Below the pieces are notes generated by a model. It ran no database searches. It was not told where the DNA came from and saw only the letters and a program-made list of their open reading frames with translations. A stretch of 64,000 nucleotides of DNA from Isoetes taiwanensis (Eukaryota; Streptophyta; Lycopodiopsida; Isoetales; Isoetaceae). This document shows, in pieces, positions 23,560 to 35,321 of this stretch. The translations under genes and the position numbers were made by a program. Each line of letters opens with the position of its first letter. Positions within the stretch are counted from its first letter, which is position 1. The DNA lies in the NCBI GenBank assembly GCA_021234155.1, contig JAJEKV010000041.1, forward strand, positions 12,164,689 to 12,228,688, in the 5' to 3' direction.

Positions 23560-25540
23560 ACGGCGGGTTCCTTACAAAGTGAAGAGCTATGGCGGGGAAT
23601 AGAGCTTCCTTTGGTGGCTCGAGGCTTCCACTATAGCATATTAGAATGGATTATTTGCTTTACTCCATCAAATGCTTCAATATTTCTCTACTACATCAAA
23701 GTTATATTCAAGACCTTGGGTTTGGGTATTTCTTGGGGTATTGTATCATAAAGGTTTCTGTTCTGGAAATGCGGTGGGGCTCATCCATCCACGGCCAAAA
23801 ACATGCTAGGTATTGTTTGTGCCCATTCTTTGCAACTATCTCAAATTTGCAATCTACCATTGATTAATGTATCTATCTATTTAATTTAAAGGTTTGAGAA
23901 GAAATGTTAGCGGTATACGATAAATTTCTCATATAGATAAACTTGATGCATTAGGAATTGGGCTGTGCTTACATTCATCGTCGTTTTTGGCCGTTTCATT
24001 TCCCTCGAATGGGATCCAAATGTATCTCAAAAGAGACAATTCATAACCCTCGACTTAAAGGAAGAAATATCTAGCAAGAGATGTCTAACAATTTAGTAAG
24101 CTTGGACCAAACAGATTGAAATGGTGGTATAAGATATTCTTTCTATCGTTTACCTTTAAGCCATGATGCTAATCTTTGTTTCTTGTAAAAGCTCATGCCA
24201 TATTTTATTTACACAAAACCAAGGTCGGAATACTTACGGAGCCAAGCCCGGTGCAAATAATGGATGGGTTTGATTGTGGAATTCGTTCATTACGTAACGA
24301 TTTACATGCCTTGTTAGCAGGCCGTGCTTGAAGAATATGGATCGTGAAACATGCTCCACTATAGCGCATGAGGTTTTTAAGCAGATCTCACTCTGTATTT
24401 GAAAGGCTCGGACATATTTCTTCATTTCAGAGGAATCTGCTCAAAATTTTGTTATCTCATCTTCATGAGACTTAAATTTTGTGAGGATCCTTCTACATTG
24501 TTTATGCTTTCCAGTTATCTGAGGATAAATTATGGAGTTTTGAGGTGAAATTTGAGGAAGCTGTCACGAGGACCGATACATTCGTTTGAGGGTGCAATGC
24601 GCATTTGTTTTAGGAGCCACAGCGTAATGGATCGGACCAAAAGCGGTCGGTGCTTGGGTGAAAACCTCTGAATTAGGTCCTTCGCGCCCATATACAAATG
24701 GTATGCAATAGATCAAAATGAGTGTGCACACTTGATTTATTAGCTATATAGAAGAAATGAAGTTTATTGTGGATGCTCATTCAATCGATAACTCATTCAA
24801 TTGTGGTACTATCATGCTTAAATCTTTTGATAGTGGTATTGATGATTTCTAAATAGATACATCTTTACGTTTTAAGGAAGCGCCCCATGTATTCATGGCA
24901 TTTAAAGAGAATGTTTCATGGAACAATCAAATTAATTAGAGTTTGTAATTCTTAACGTTAAAGAGAATTGTTTCATGGAGCAATCAAGTATTGGAGTTTT
25001 TCGCGGTTCTACTTGGCCGTGGAGGGGCATATGAACTTGCTAGTCTTTGGGCATGAACCATTGCAATTCTTGCATTATGCACTTCTGCGGATGATTGGCG
25101 TCCACACCATATATCTTTATTCTCCATCAATGTCCACACCTCACAAAGGGAACTATGATGGTTGAGCGAGTGAGAACTTGAAGCTGCCATTTGGAAAACA
25201 TTTATAAGATAGCATTTACTTGCACCCATAAAGGCTGCTAGATGGATTATATGATGCAATTGATGACATTGCCATAATGGTTTTCGAGGAGAAGAATTTG
25301 CAATCTTGGCAGCTAGGGATGATTTTAAATCATATCTTGTTTTAATGCTAGATATTGGATGCCAATCTTTAGGTTATGATTGCCATTTCTTTTGTGTTGA
25401 TGCTCCCTCTTTGGAATTAAGTTTGTTTTACACATATGCCATATGCTTATAGATGCTTCTTGAAATAATTTGTTTGTCTTGATGTTATTGTGCTTTTTAG
25501 TAGTGTATTTAGGCCCATAAAAAGTTTACCTATGTTTGCT
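23560..25540. other. Decayed, possibly transposon-derived DNA
   Basis: Scattered frame pieces without a complete motif are present. A segment near 23,980-24,090 resembles one near 25,780-25,950 in layout (CCATTTGATTC.CC..GAATG..TCCAAATGTG), which suggests two copies of one decayed element. No gene call can be supported. Confidence 0.3.
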
Positions 25541-25544
25541 TTAG

Positions 25545-25705
25545 TTAGGGCAGAAGAGGCCAGTTTTTAATATAATAATCAACACACAACTACCATTAAC
25601 ATTATTAACACAAAACCATTGCATTTAACACATTTAAATTAAAATTCCCCTTAAACCCCCTTTGGTTTAGGTGTATTCCTACGAGAGTTCACGTGGGGCA
25701 ATTCA
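25545..25705 (+). repeat. Dispersed repeat family, copy 1 (CCATTGACATTAAC / AATCCCCTTAAACC type)
   Basis: It contains AACACACAACTACCATTAAC, ACACATTTAAATTAAAATTC, CCCTTAAACC and a GTGTATTC end. The same ordered blocks occur at 45,325-45,545 and 50,345-50,690 on the same strand, defining a dispersed element end. Confidence 0.65.
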
Positions 25706-28700
25706 AAGCCAGAAATCCTAGAAATCACACAAAACCATATAAAGAAACTTGGCAGCATCTAGAATCGGATCAATGTTTTTGTTGGCACTTTCATCGTCAT
25801 TACTTGACCATTTGATTCTCCTTGAATGTGGTCCAAATGTGTGCCTCAAGATGGCCGTGGGATCAAAATAGAAACAATTTATGACTCCTCTGGTGGAAGG
25901 AAAAAGATCAAGCAAAAGAAAATATAGCAATCGGGTGGCTTGGACAAAGATTAGGAACGATTGGAAGAGAAGAAAGAGTTCTTTCACGCCTAGTATGATG
26001 AGCCTTTTAAGACATAACCAAGTGCAAATTCTTGTAGGGTCATTCTACGTTTTATTTACATTAACCAAACTAGCAATGTCATGTACTACGGTTGGGTTAA
26101 TGTTAGCCTAAATTGACCTTGCTTACATGCAAATGGAATTGGCCTTTAGAGGTATTTTATTACTTGCTTTTTATTTTAAAGGATCTAGATCTGGAACTTA
26201 TGGTTTTGTAATAGAGCTACATCGGAATGGAGGGTTCACGGATAATCGAATGGTTGGATATGACGCCAGGTGAGGTGGTTTGTTCTGAAAGGATGCAGCA
26301 TTAAAGGATCAACTCAATAAATTATCATAGCTTCAAATGAACTTTATGCAAGCTTCATTTGGTCGGGGGATGACCATGGTGAGCATTCCTTGTGTTGACA
26401 GAGCCCATCCCATCGGACATGAAAATGAGCCTTCCATTGCCACAGATGACTGGGCTTTGCATACATGGCACGAGTTTTCAAGATGTTCCGTGATACCATA
26501 TAGCTTTGTTTAACCGATGCGGCTTTGCTTTTCTATGTCTTCTTATGTCTTTGATCTTGTTCTTGATCTATGCTACTCAGGTGAGGTAATGGGAATGAGT
26601 CGCAGTACATCGGGATTGATGACCACCGCGGCAAGTTAAAGAGTTTGGGAAGGCTGCGACAATCTCCTAGGTAGGGATGTTATATGATGTATGTGTCATC
26701 TTTCTTTATCTTTGGATGAATAGGATGATGCAAAGGACACTTTACTACTCGAGAATCTAAGCAAAAATTTGCGGCAATGGAATTGGAGACTCTAGACAAG
26801 TTTTGCGACCATGGAATTGAGTTTCAAAATGCAAATCGGATATGTTTTTGGTATCTTTGATTGGACTATGAAATTTAGAGATTAGGCTATGCGGGACTTG
26901 ACTACCGCTAGGGTTTTATTAGGGGGTTGCTTAACCGAGGTGCCACCGGTTCTTTTGCAATTCTAAAGGTGTCCAGTAGGCGCCGGATAAATAAAAACAT
27001 TCTCATCATTAAGTCCCTTAATTTAATACATCGTGGATAGGAAATTCAAAACTCCTAAAAGGTATGTGTTCATTCTGGCCCCAACATGGTTTTACGTTTC
27101 CATGAAGACGTTGCGAAAATCGGCCCGGTGTAAGTGCGTTTTAGTATGCCCCATGCGGTTCCGACCATGGCTTAAAACATAGCACTAGATTGTTCTTTTT
27201 CTAGGATTGATGAAAGAACAGCGGAAGTAGAGTGTAAAAGGAATTGGAATGTTCCTATATAAAATTAGATTGATAAGGTGATAAAGCGTTGTGGATTTTT
27301 GAGCCAAATTACATGACTTTTTTTCTTTGCCTTGGCGATGGTAGCCAGCTCCTCAATTTGCTTTATCTCCTTCCATGTAATCTTGCATACCAACGTGTAA
27401 ATGCAAAATCGAAGAATCCCGAAGAAGACATGCATTTTTGGGTTATCACAATGGTGGAAGACTTGTAGTCTCAAAGATGATCTAAGATGCTTAGTGTTGG
27501 TCGAAATGATTGGGTTTGGTTACATCCTTTCATATCAAGCCTTAAAACATGATGGTTGAATTGAGCTGTGGCAAACAGGCGGCTTTTCAACCACGGTCGT
27601 TGTGGCAAATAACAAGTACTTTTGTTTGCTTTTTGAAGTCAAAATGACCATGCTCATTCTTATGGTGTCTTTAACATCAAGAACTTGGTAGAAGCGGCTA
27701 TGGTGGAGCAAGGTTAGGTTGCAAGTTGGATAACACGAAGATCAACCAACTCTTCAATCCATTTTTCATGTTCGAGGGTTTAAACAAGAAGTTTCAGCAA
27801 ACTACGCACATCTAAGCGGCATGGTGTGAAATCCCAGTTAATGGTCAAAACACCTTGTTTATGCGGTGAAATTTGTGGTCCACATGTCGGGTAACATCTT
27901 CTTTGTTTAGGTTTTGATGCTATACTCCGGGAATGCTAGAGTCACGGGGATCCTTTGTTATGATTACATATTAAGCGTTAATAAAGAGTTACAAAATAAT
28001 TTATTTGACTACTTTAGTTGATTTTTTTGAGGAAATGTTTTGCTTTGTGTTTGCTCTTCCTCAAAGTACCTCTACAGATTGCATCCACACTTGCTAGGTT
28101 TCTCAATTTCCAAAGGCCCGTTCTCTTCATTTTTTGTCTATAGGATCATGATACATTAAAAAACCTATGGTTAAGAAAGGAAAAGACCATTTTTGAAAGG
28201 GTTTTATATGAGGTGACAGTTTATAGTAAAAACATATAACAAAACATGTCATCATAGAAGTATCAAAAAGATAACTTATTATTGTTCTCATCGTTGTTGT
28301 TGCACCCATTTTTTATTGCTTATTTTTACTTCTACTTTGGGTTGTTTTGACGTGGGACTTAGTTATAATGCCTTCTTTGATTTGGCATCATTGCGTTCTT
28401 TGCTACTGCCTCTAGAGATTCATGGCAGATGCTTATCAAGGAGATATGTGGCTAGCAATTTTGCAAGTTTCTTGTTGTTGTACAATAGATACCCCCATAT
28501 TCAAAATATATTTTTGGCAAAAAAGTGTTTCTACTTCTGCATCCATAGCCTTATGTGTAATATGATTTCTTGGTAGCATCGAGTAAAGGCGCTACATAGC
28601 TCTTTATATAGGGTCTTCTTTGCCTTTTTCAATCATTAAATTGAGGGCTCATTTACAAACATTTTGATTAATAATAAGTCTTTAAGTAATACACAATAAG

Positions 28701-31160
28701 AGCATGCAATAATCTACTTGGATATAGGGCTTATAAAGTGAATAATATTCATGTCCATGTCACACAACATAGGCACCACATACAAGGATCTCAAAGTTAG
28801 TAATGGATATACATGGTAGCAAACCAGGCGACCGGAGAAACCATGAAATCATCTTGCTCTGGGTGTTTCATTAATATAGTGAAGATGGCTTCAAGCCAGG
28901 AGAAGTCCACATTTTTGGCTCACGTTGTAGGCGTAATGGGCATGGGAAGTAGAACGGAAAGGGTGAATCATGATCCCGGTGATTATAGCTTCCCATTAAA
29001 TGTTGTCTTAGGAATGCAGAGTTGATATGCATGTTAGAGTGGTTGGAGCTTGCAATGGACAAAGCTGTGTTCAGCATGTCGAGAGAAAGTGAAAGTTATA
29101 TTCATGTGCATGTATAGGAGCAATAGGCAGGCCCAGTTGATCCATGATATCCTCGGAGAGCTCATCTCAACAAATTATCTTGTGCTTCAACATATGCATC
29201 ATCTGAAGACATTCTACATCATATTTGGTATGTCCAACGCATTTAAGCTGATTTGAAAGTGCAAATTGATTTTTACACCTACCAAGTTACGCAATAAATC
29301 GCCTACAAGACTCCGGGATTTTCCTTGTGCTCTGCTGTTGAATTCCCTAGCGTCTTCTATAATAATAAAATGCACAGCTAAAGGCACAAGTTCATAGTTA
29401 TTAGCAACGATTATATTATAAGTGAATCATCATGAGGATATCGATTTTGCTGGAACTTGCATCGAGTTAGGTTACAGTATAGGGTGATGAGGTTTACAAC
29501 CTTGTTTGATCTGATTACTGCTACAAGTTTACCAATTTAAGTCCCTCGGCAAATGGATCCATTCTAGGTGTTAAGTTCTTTTCTCGAGGCTTTACCTATT
29601 CTCCTTCAATTCTTTCGGATATATACAAATTGTGCTAGTTGCTTTCCGATCTGCAAATTGTGCAAAGCTACAAATTTCAACTAGGTCAACAATGGCCATT
29701 AAACTAATAGAAAAGCATCCAAATAGGTCGAATATCCAAGTAATGTGGTCTTTATTTCCAAGTTCTTATTGCAAAGCTATGGTTGCATTGTAATGTCGAG
29801 GAGAAATCGGTTGTGTTATAGTCCATAGTATACAAGCACCTTCATCCAGCTATATAGCGGATGGTAATGATTTTATGCACAAAATGAGAGAAATTGGAGT
29901 TCATTCTTACCCTCAGTCCTTCTAAATCCTCGGCATGGTAAGCTGTATTTTCTTTTATTCTCTACGTGTTCTTATTTGGGGAAAACATTCTTATCATATT
30001 TTTGCAGTTTAGAATTAGCAAGTAAACTAAAACTAAATGAAGGGGAAAAATAATGGGACTTAGAATTTACACCATAGTTTTTTTTTTGCTCTCTAAAGGC
30101 ACAATTGGTATGACGTCTTATATTGGTTATGCGGCACCCGTCTTTATGTAGGTCTTGCTTGTTTTCATTGTTTATTTACACCACCTCATATTTGAAGTCA
30201 ACTCTCTTTTTGTTATCCATGATTCTGAGATACTAGAGGACATGCCCTCCATGGAGGTATATAAAGCCCACCAATGGCTTTATAGTGAGAGAAAATATCC
30301 ACCTATTGTACTTAAGCTAGATTGCTTTCTTTATTCTTTGTCTGGTGATTAAGTACTCATCTGAGATAGTTCCACTTGCGGAATGCGAGTCTGAATATAT
30401 TTGACACTCGTCGAGATATATTTTATCAAATCTAGGGCCCATTTTACAATTTGAAAAGGGGCGATAAGGGCTAGCAAAGTTCAATCAGCGAGGCTCAATC
30501 CGGGTTAAATTAAGTGATCCAAAATGTAGCATTTATGTGCTTTTCAATCAAAATGTTGATTCTGAAATCGTTGCTTATAGGTTTTGAAATAAGGTGAAAG
30601 TTTTCATTCCACGAAGAAATCGAAAATGGAGAAACCCAACAGGACTTTGTCGCGGGGAGGAGAAAGCTTGTGCATGGTTACATATTCTCGAACAATTCCA
30701 CTCTACTTTTGAAACTCACTCAATAGTAGAAGTGGAGCATATCTCTAGGACTGGTTCAATGAGAACATTTAGAAGCTTTTTGGAGTTAGCATGTTTTTGG
30801 TGCACAAGAAAAGTTATCAATGTTTTGAAAGTTTAATTTAGGGTGCAATCATCACGTTTTGTGGTTTTGCGATATTCTTATGTAGTTCTATTTTGGATGC
30901 TTCAAAGAGGCTTTCTGGTGTTGCAGCGGACAAAGGTCACGTCTTGTAGAAACATCTGCATGACCATGTGAGAAGTCTGGAGTGCACATAGTAACTATTC
31001 TTGGAACCGATTAGACATTCAATCAACAGCATAAAACCCAATGCTTCACACTCCGATCAAAATGCAATTGTTGCACATAGCACTTCCAGAGCCAAAATAA
31101 TAATGATGCGTCAGCATTATGTTTCAAAATACAAAACAATATATGGATGTATTTCCCTCC
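25706..31160. other. Long unassigned stretch
   Basis: No gene was recognised. A few open frames of 60-90 codons occur (25,881-26,111 plus, 28,316-28,576 plus, 30,155-30,352 plus, 30,594-30,836 plus). None shows a motif, a family-like pattern or linked splice sites. Composition is AT-rich throughout. Confidence 0.35.
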
Positions 31161-31188
31161 ACTGGCGACACCATGGGCGCTATATAAT

Positions 31189-31412
31189 CTGCAAACACGT
31201 CCATTACAATCCCAAAATGGAATTACACCAGCCCTAGTGGGCAAGCACCTTATTTTGTTGTATCATTTGTTTGGTAGCTATCAAGTGCTAGTGGAGCTAT
31301 TTGATATACACAAACATACCCACCACAAATCCCAAAGAGATTACATCAGACAAACCCTTCGTGCAAAGCATGTTATTATGTTTGCAACATTGTTTGGTAG
31401 TTATCAATTTCA
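31189..31412 (+). repeat. Diverged direct duplication, about 120-bp unit
   Basis: A block ending TTTGTTTGGTAGCTATCAA (near 31,285) is repeated with changes about 120 bases later, ending TTGTTTGGTAGTTATCAA (near 31,408). Both are preceded by a CAAACA...CCCAAA.TGGAATTACA-like segment. The open frame across it is probably incidental. Confidence 0.55.
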
Positions 31413-31560
31413 ATTTTCTAGAAACGTGGGGAATGTCTTGGGAGCCTTAGAATGTAGGCACACTACATACTGTTGTACCTTCAAGGTTTCAGAGTCCCCT
31501 CAGCTGAAGTTATTCTAAAACTCTCACTGACTGAACCACGCCCTGTCACTCACTAATGGC

Positions 31561-32252
31561 TCACCGACCAGGCGGAGGCTGGCTGGAAACTCTGGGACCC
31601 ACATCTTCGACAAGAAGAGTGCTTTCGACAAGATCGGTAGTAACACCACCGCGGTGTTGTGCACCACCAGAGTAGGGACTGTCAGGCATTACAATCACGA
31701 TGGCCATGGCGAAGATGTTCCCAGCCGGCCAGGTAGCCCATGAGATCACAGTACATACCAGCATAGCAGTAGTCGGGAGGAGGCGGCGGCTGGACCCGTA
31801 CGGCATTCCACCCGGATACCTTAGCCGTAGTGGGATGTAGAGTCATATCGTTACCAACATGGACATAGGGAGAAATAGTCAGGCAGCGGGGCAGTCACAT
31901 ACATAGAAGCAGAGCGGCGAAGGCATCCACGGTCCACATCGGCGGACTCCCTCCACCACATGCGTCAAATTGGGCCGGTCGATGGGAGTAGCAGGGGGCC
32001 CAAGACCATCTTCAAAGAGAACATTCACTTCTTGTTGGTATGCGCCATGGCCGAGGGCACAAGAGCGAGCTCCACGACGAGGAAGACAGCATAATCGCCA
32101 GTGCGTGAGGGGCGGATTCGTGCACAGTACTCTTTGGGCGTGATGTTCTGTGAGATAAAGGGCGAAATAAGCATCCGCCACCAATCCACGGTAGGTTTCA
32201 GTATTGGTTTCATGGCGCTAATCACGGTGCTTCCAAACATGGTAATCCCCAA
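31561..32252 (-). other. GC-rich minus-strand coding-like block, unidentified
   Basis: Three minus-strand frames follow each other with small shifts. The first starts MGITMFGSTVISAMKPI and contains EYCARIRPSRTGDYAVF. The second contains EVNVLFEDGLGPPATPIDRP. The third has a hydrophobic stretch (LVCTVISWATWPAGNIFAMA). Base composition is clearly richer in G+C than the flanks. It may be one decayed or mis-sequenced exon of a gene or mobile element. I do not recognise the family. Confidence 0.35.
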
Positions 32253-33179
32253 ATTACTACAATTAAAATGTCAACCCAAATCCATCTACCTAGCCTTCTT
32301 CCCAACCCTGTAAACTTCCAGCTAACAAACCACTGCAAATGTAAAACATGTGTCTTGTTTAATCATTGTTCCATGTAAATGATTACTTGGAAGTATAGTC
32401 TAGAACAAACTAAATCCTAAGTTAAAGCAAGCACGAAAAGTCACATTCACCTGCAAAATGATTGTGCGCTGTGTGTATTACTCATGATCCGAGCTATTGC
32501 CAACAATTCCAAAGCTTATTGCATTAATTGTAAGAAACATTAATCGTAAGAAACAGTGGATGAAGCTAATACGACATGAGCTTATGTACTTGAGAACATG
32601 GGAGAAGTATACCACGCCCGCCCTCAAATTCACACCCTGCCCGCCCTCAAATTCACACCCTCGTCTATAGCCCCCTAACCTTCATTCCAACCCTGCATTT
32701 CTGCATTTCTGCTAGTTTTTGTATTTTTAATATTCCAATAATAGGGCCGCATAGTACTTTGGAAATTCCGTGGATCAATGATACAAATTTAGGAAAAACG
32801 CGAATCATGGTTCTTATCTTTCTAAAAACTGCATTCAAGCTTCAAGAATCAGAACAGCAGGAAACATGTGGAGTCCGTCCAAAAAAGTCCAGAACCAATG
32901 GAAGTAAATTCACAAAACTTCTGATCAACTTCATAAATTCCCTTGAATTTTCAGACCCAAAATGGATCATCTATCAATATAATTTCATTGACCTCTGCCT
33001 TTACATTGCTGTGGCCTTCAACAAGAAATAGATTAAATAATGCGTTATCTGAAACATCTTATATTTTTTGGCCTCCGTGCAAAAAAATCATGATATTAAA
33101 TATCTTACATAAAAAGAATGCATGGGCCAGTTGAATCAATCAAATAAACAATGGATTCTTCCATTGTCATATCTTCTAC
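32253..33179. other. Intergenic region after the transporter gene
   Basis: AT-rich, with a small direct repeat (CGCCCTCAAATTCACACCCT twice near 32,620-32,660). No gene is seen. Confidence 0.4.
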
Positions 33180-35321
33180 TCAATTGGTTGTATTAATAAT
33201 AGAGTGTATACCAAAAAGTAAAGAATAATGCACACCTCCAGAAAGGGCGACCTACAAATATATCCAAGTCTATGAGTCCAAGTTTTCAGAGGATAGGTGA
33301 GGACAAGATGCGTATACCATCCTTTCTGATTTTTGGCTGCCAAATGTTTGCCTCCCCAAGCGGTAGCTGCTGTATAAAGCGCGCCAAGCCACTATCACGA
33401 CAGACAAATTGTAAATATAATTCTTTTCCTCATGGAAACATAAAAATATAAACAGGAATTCCGTGGAACTTTAAATCATGATGCCACTCCAACATTTTCT
33501 TATTGCAAAGCTAATCTATTGGCTATCTAATATTGCAATTGAAGGTTAATAGTTTTGCTAGAATCTAAAACTGAGGCAGAGTTCTTATACCTGGCTCGAT
33601 CACTACTCCCAAGAAGGTTGGTGAAATGCCTATAGATGAAGATAAATTTGAAATACGCCCTCAGCCACAACCCTTGGAGCTAAATATAGTCGATGGTGTG
33701 CTTATAAAGGAGCTGGTGAGAGAGTTGGTGGAAACAATCTTCTTTTTTCTTAAGCCCTTCATCCTTCTGCAATCAAATCAAGGATGTCGAAGCATCTGGA
33801 GTCATACAATCACCTATATTAATTACACACCTTTCTTGCCACTCCATTCTCTAGTTCGTTTTAGAACAAAGAGCCATAAAAGTATTTAGTAGAGAAAAGA
33901 AGCCGCCAGAAAAAAGGGGAAATAAAAGATGTATACTTTACCATTTTGGCTAACCTCTGCCAGTTCAGATTCCTGAAAACCAGGATAATGCATGAAACAG
34001 AAATTGCAGAAGAAAACAGACTCAAACAAGAATGCATACCCATCAGCATCAGTGATACCTTCGCTAGGGACCGTACCAAATGCAAAAAACAAGAATGTTG
34101 CTGCACTGTTTGTCAAATTTGGTGACATCTGATATAAAACATCCATTAGGTATTTGTAAGATGACCAATTTCAAGTAACACTTCAGGTCACATGCTATTA
34201 TTGTTGAGATTTTTTTGTAATTAAAGTAAAAAGAGTTGGGACACCAACCAAATTAATGACCTAGTAAGTATCTAGTTGAGAAATTAAGTAGTAGAGTTAG
34301 AATGACAGAAATAACTACCTAACCTAATTTATTATATTTGACTGTAAGTTATAGCAGCAGCTAAAAGTTCCCATCATTTTAGACATAAAATTGGAGTCTT
34401 CCATGGCATACATATTATTTTCTCTTGTCCACTAGCCTTAGCAGGTCCAATGCATGCACCTATAACTCTAGGTAAAACCAATTGCTGTACGGACTTGTGC
34501 CTAGATAGATACTTTGCTAGAGCCTTGGTGAAATAGGAGGAGATTTGTTTCTTTTCAGATGAAGAGTGCAAAAAAAAAATACAAATGTATTATCCTATGG
34601 TTCTATATGATACCAAACCCCTAGATTCAAGTCAATAATCCCATTTCAAAACGTTTTCCAGTCAGCAAAACTCTGACCAATCCAATCTCCTATAACTTTG
34701 AGTTAATGAATTGCAGTCATGTTGCACAGATCATAATTTGAACTAAATCATTTATTGTGCTAAAACATGTATGCTACTTTCGTGAACACTCAAATTTCAA
34801 GTCAAAGGCAACATAAATACTTTCGTGTCTGAAGCATAAATCTATACAGACTTACTTAGGGCAAGAAGTATGTTTGTAATTCAGCAATACCTCTTTTCAC
34901 TAAGAAAATGAATATAAAAACGTATTTGTTTAGATTGTGGCAAAAGATATTTCAAATACCAGCAGGTTTGGAGCAGCCAACCAAAAAATACTGAAATAAC
35001 AGTCATCACCTGCAGAGAATATAAAAGTTTAATATACTAGTAGCTGAGCAGCATAAGAGACAAGCAATTTGAACTGATATCTTAATGAGAATCTGGGTGC
35101 ACTGGCTAGGTTAAAGAATGACTCACCATGAAGGTGCTCCCCAATGCTCCAACTAAAACAACCCAGTACGAGGATGTAAGCATTGCCATAAGCTGGAACA
35201 TATTAGGATTTAGGCTTTGATATAATAAAGCAATAAGATATATGTCCATACACTTGTAGCCACAAAGAAGGTCTTGTCCCAACCTCTGAAACTACGGTCA
35301 TTATAAATGACTTAAGAATGC
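33180..35321 (-). CDS. GDT1/TMEM165-family (UPF0016) membrane cation transporter, incomplete
   Basis: Minus-strand exons: 35321-35254 (SFIMTVVSEVG then DKTFFVAT, the first E-x-G-D-[KR] signature); 35192-35127 (LMAMLTSSYWVVLVGALGST); 35009-34960 (VMTVISVFFG then AAPNLL); 34128-34040 (SPNLTNSAATFLFFAFG...EGITDADG); 33972-33942 (ESELAEV); 33391-33318 (ALYTAATAWGGKHLAAK); and 33251-33180 (VALSGGV...LLFGIHSIINTTN, stop). Order and spacing match plant GDT1-like proteins of the GWAAPNL/SEELAEV type. These multi-pass proteins move Mn2+ or Ca2+ against H+, usually at Golgi or plastid membranes. The signature and GWAAP exons each carry a one-base loss in a run of G. The exon with the second E-x-G-D motif (EWGDKSQ) was not found between 33,942 and 33,391. 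It may be lost or too altered to see. The N-terminal exon(s) are also unassigned. Confidence 0.8.
33594..33740 (+). other. Coding-like block on the opposite strand inside the transporter gene
   Basis: The plus frame reads KVGEMPIDEDKFEIRPQPQP then LELNIVDGVLIKELVRELVE with no stop, and its composition is protein-like. It occupies the interval where the second E-x-G-D exon of the GDT1-like gene is expected on the other strand. No family was recognised. It could be an inserted gene piece that displaced that exon. Confidence 0.35.

Noticed and set aside
31147-31518. Plus-strand 123-codon frame
   Set aside because: It runs through a diverged direct duplication and has no protein pattern.
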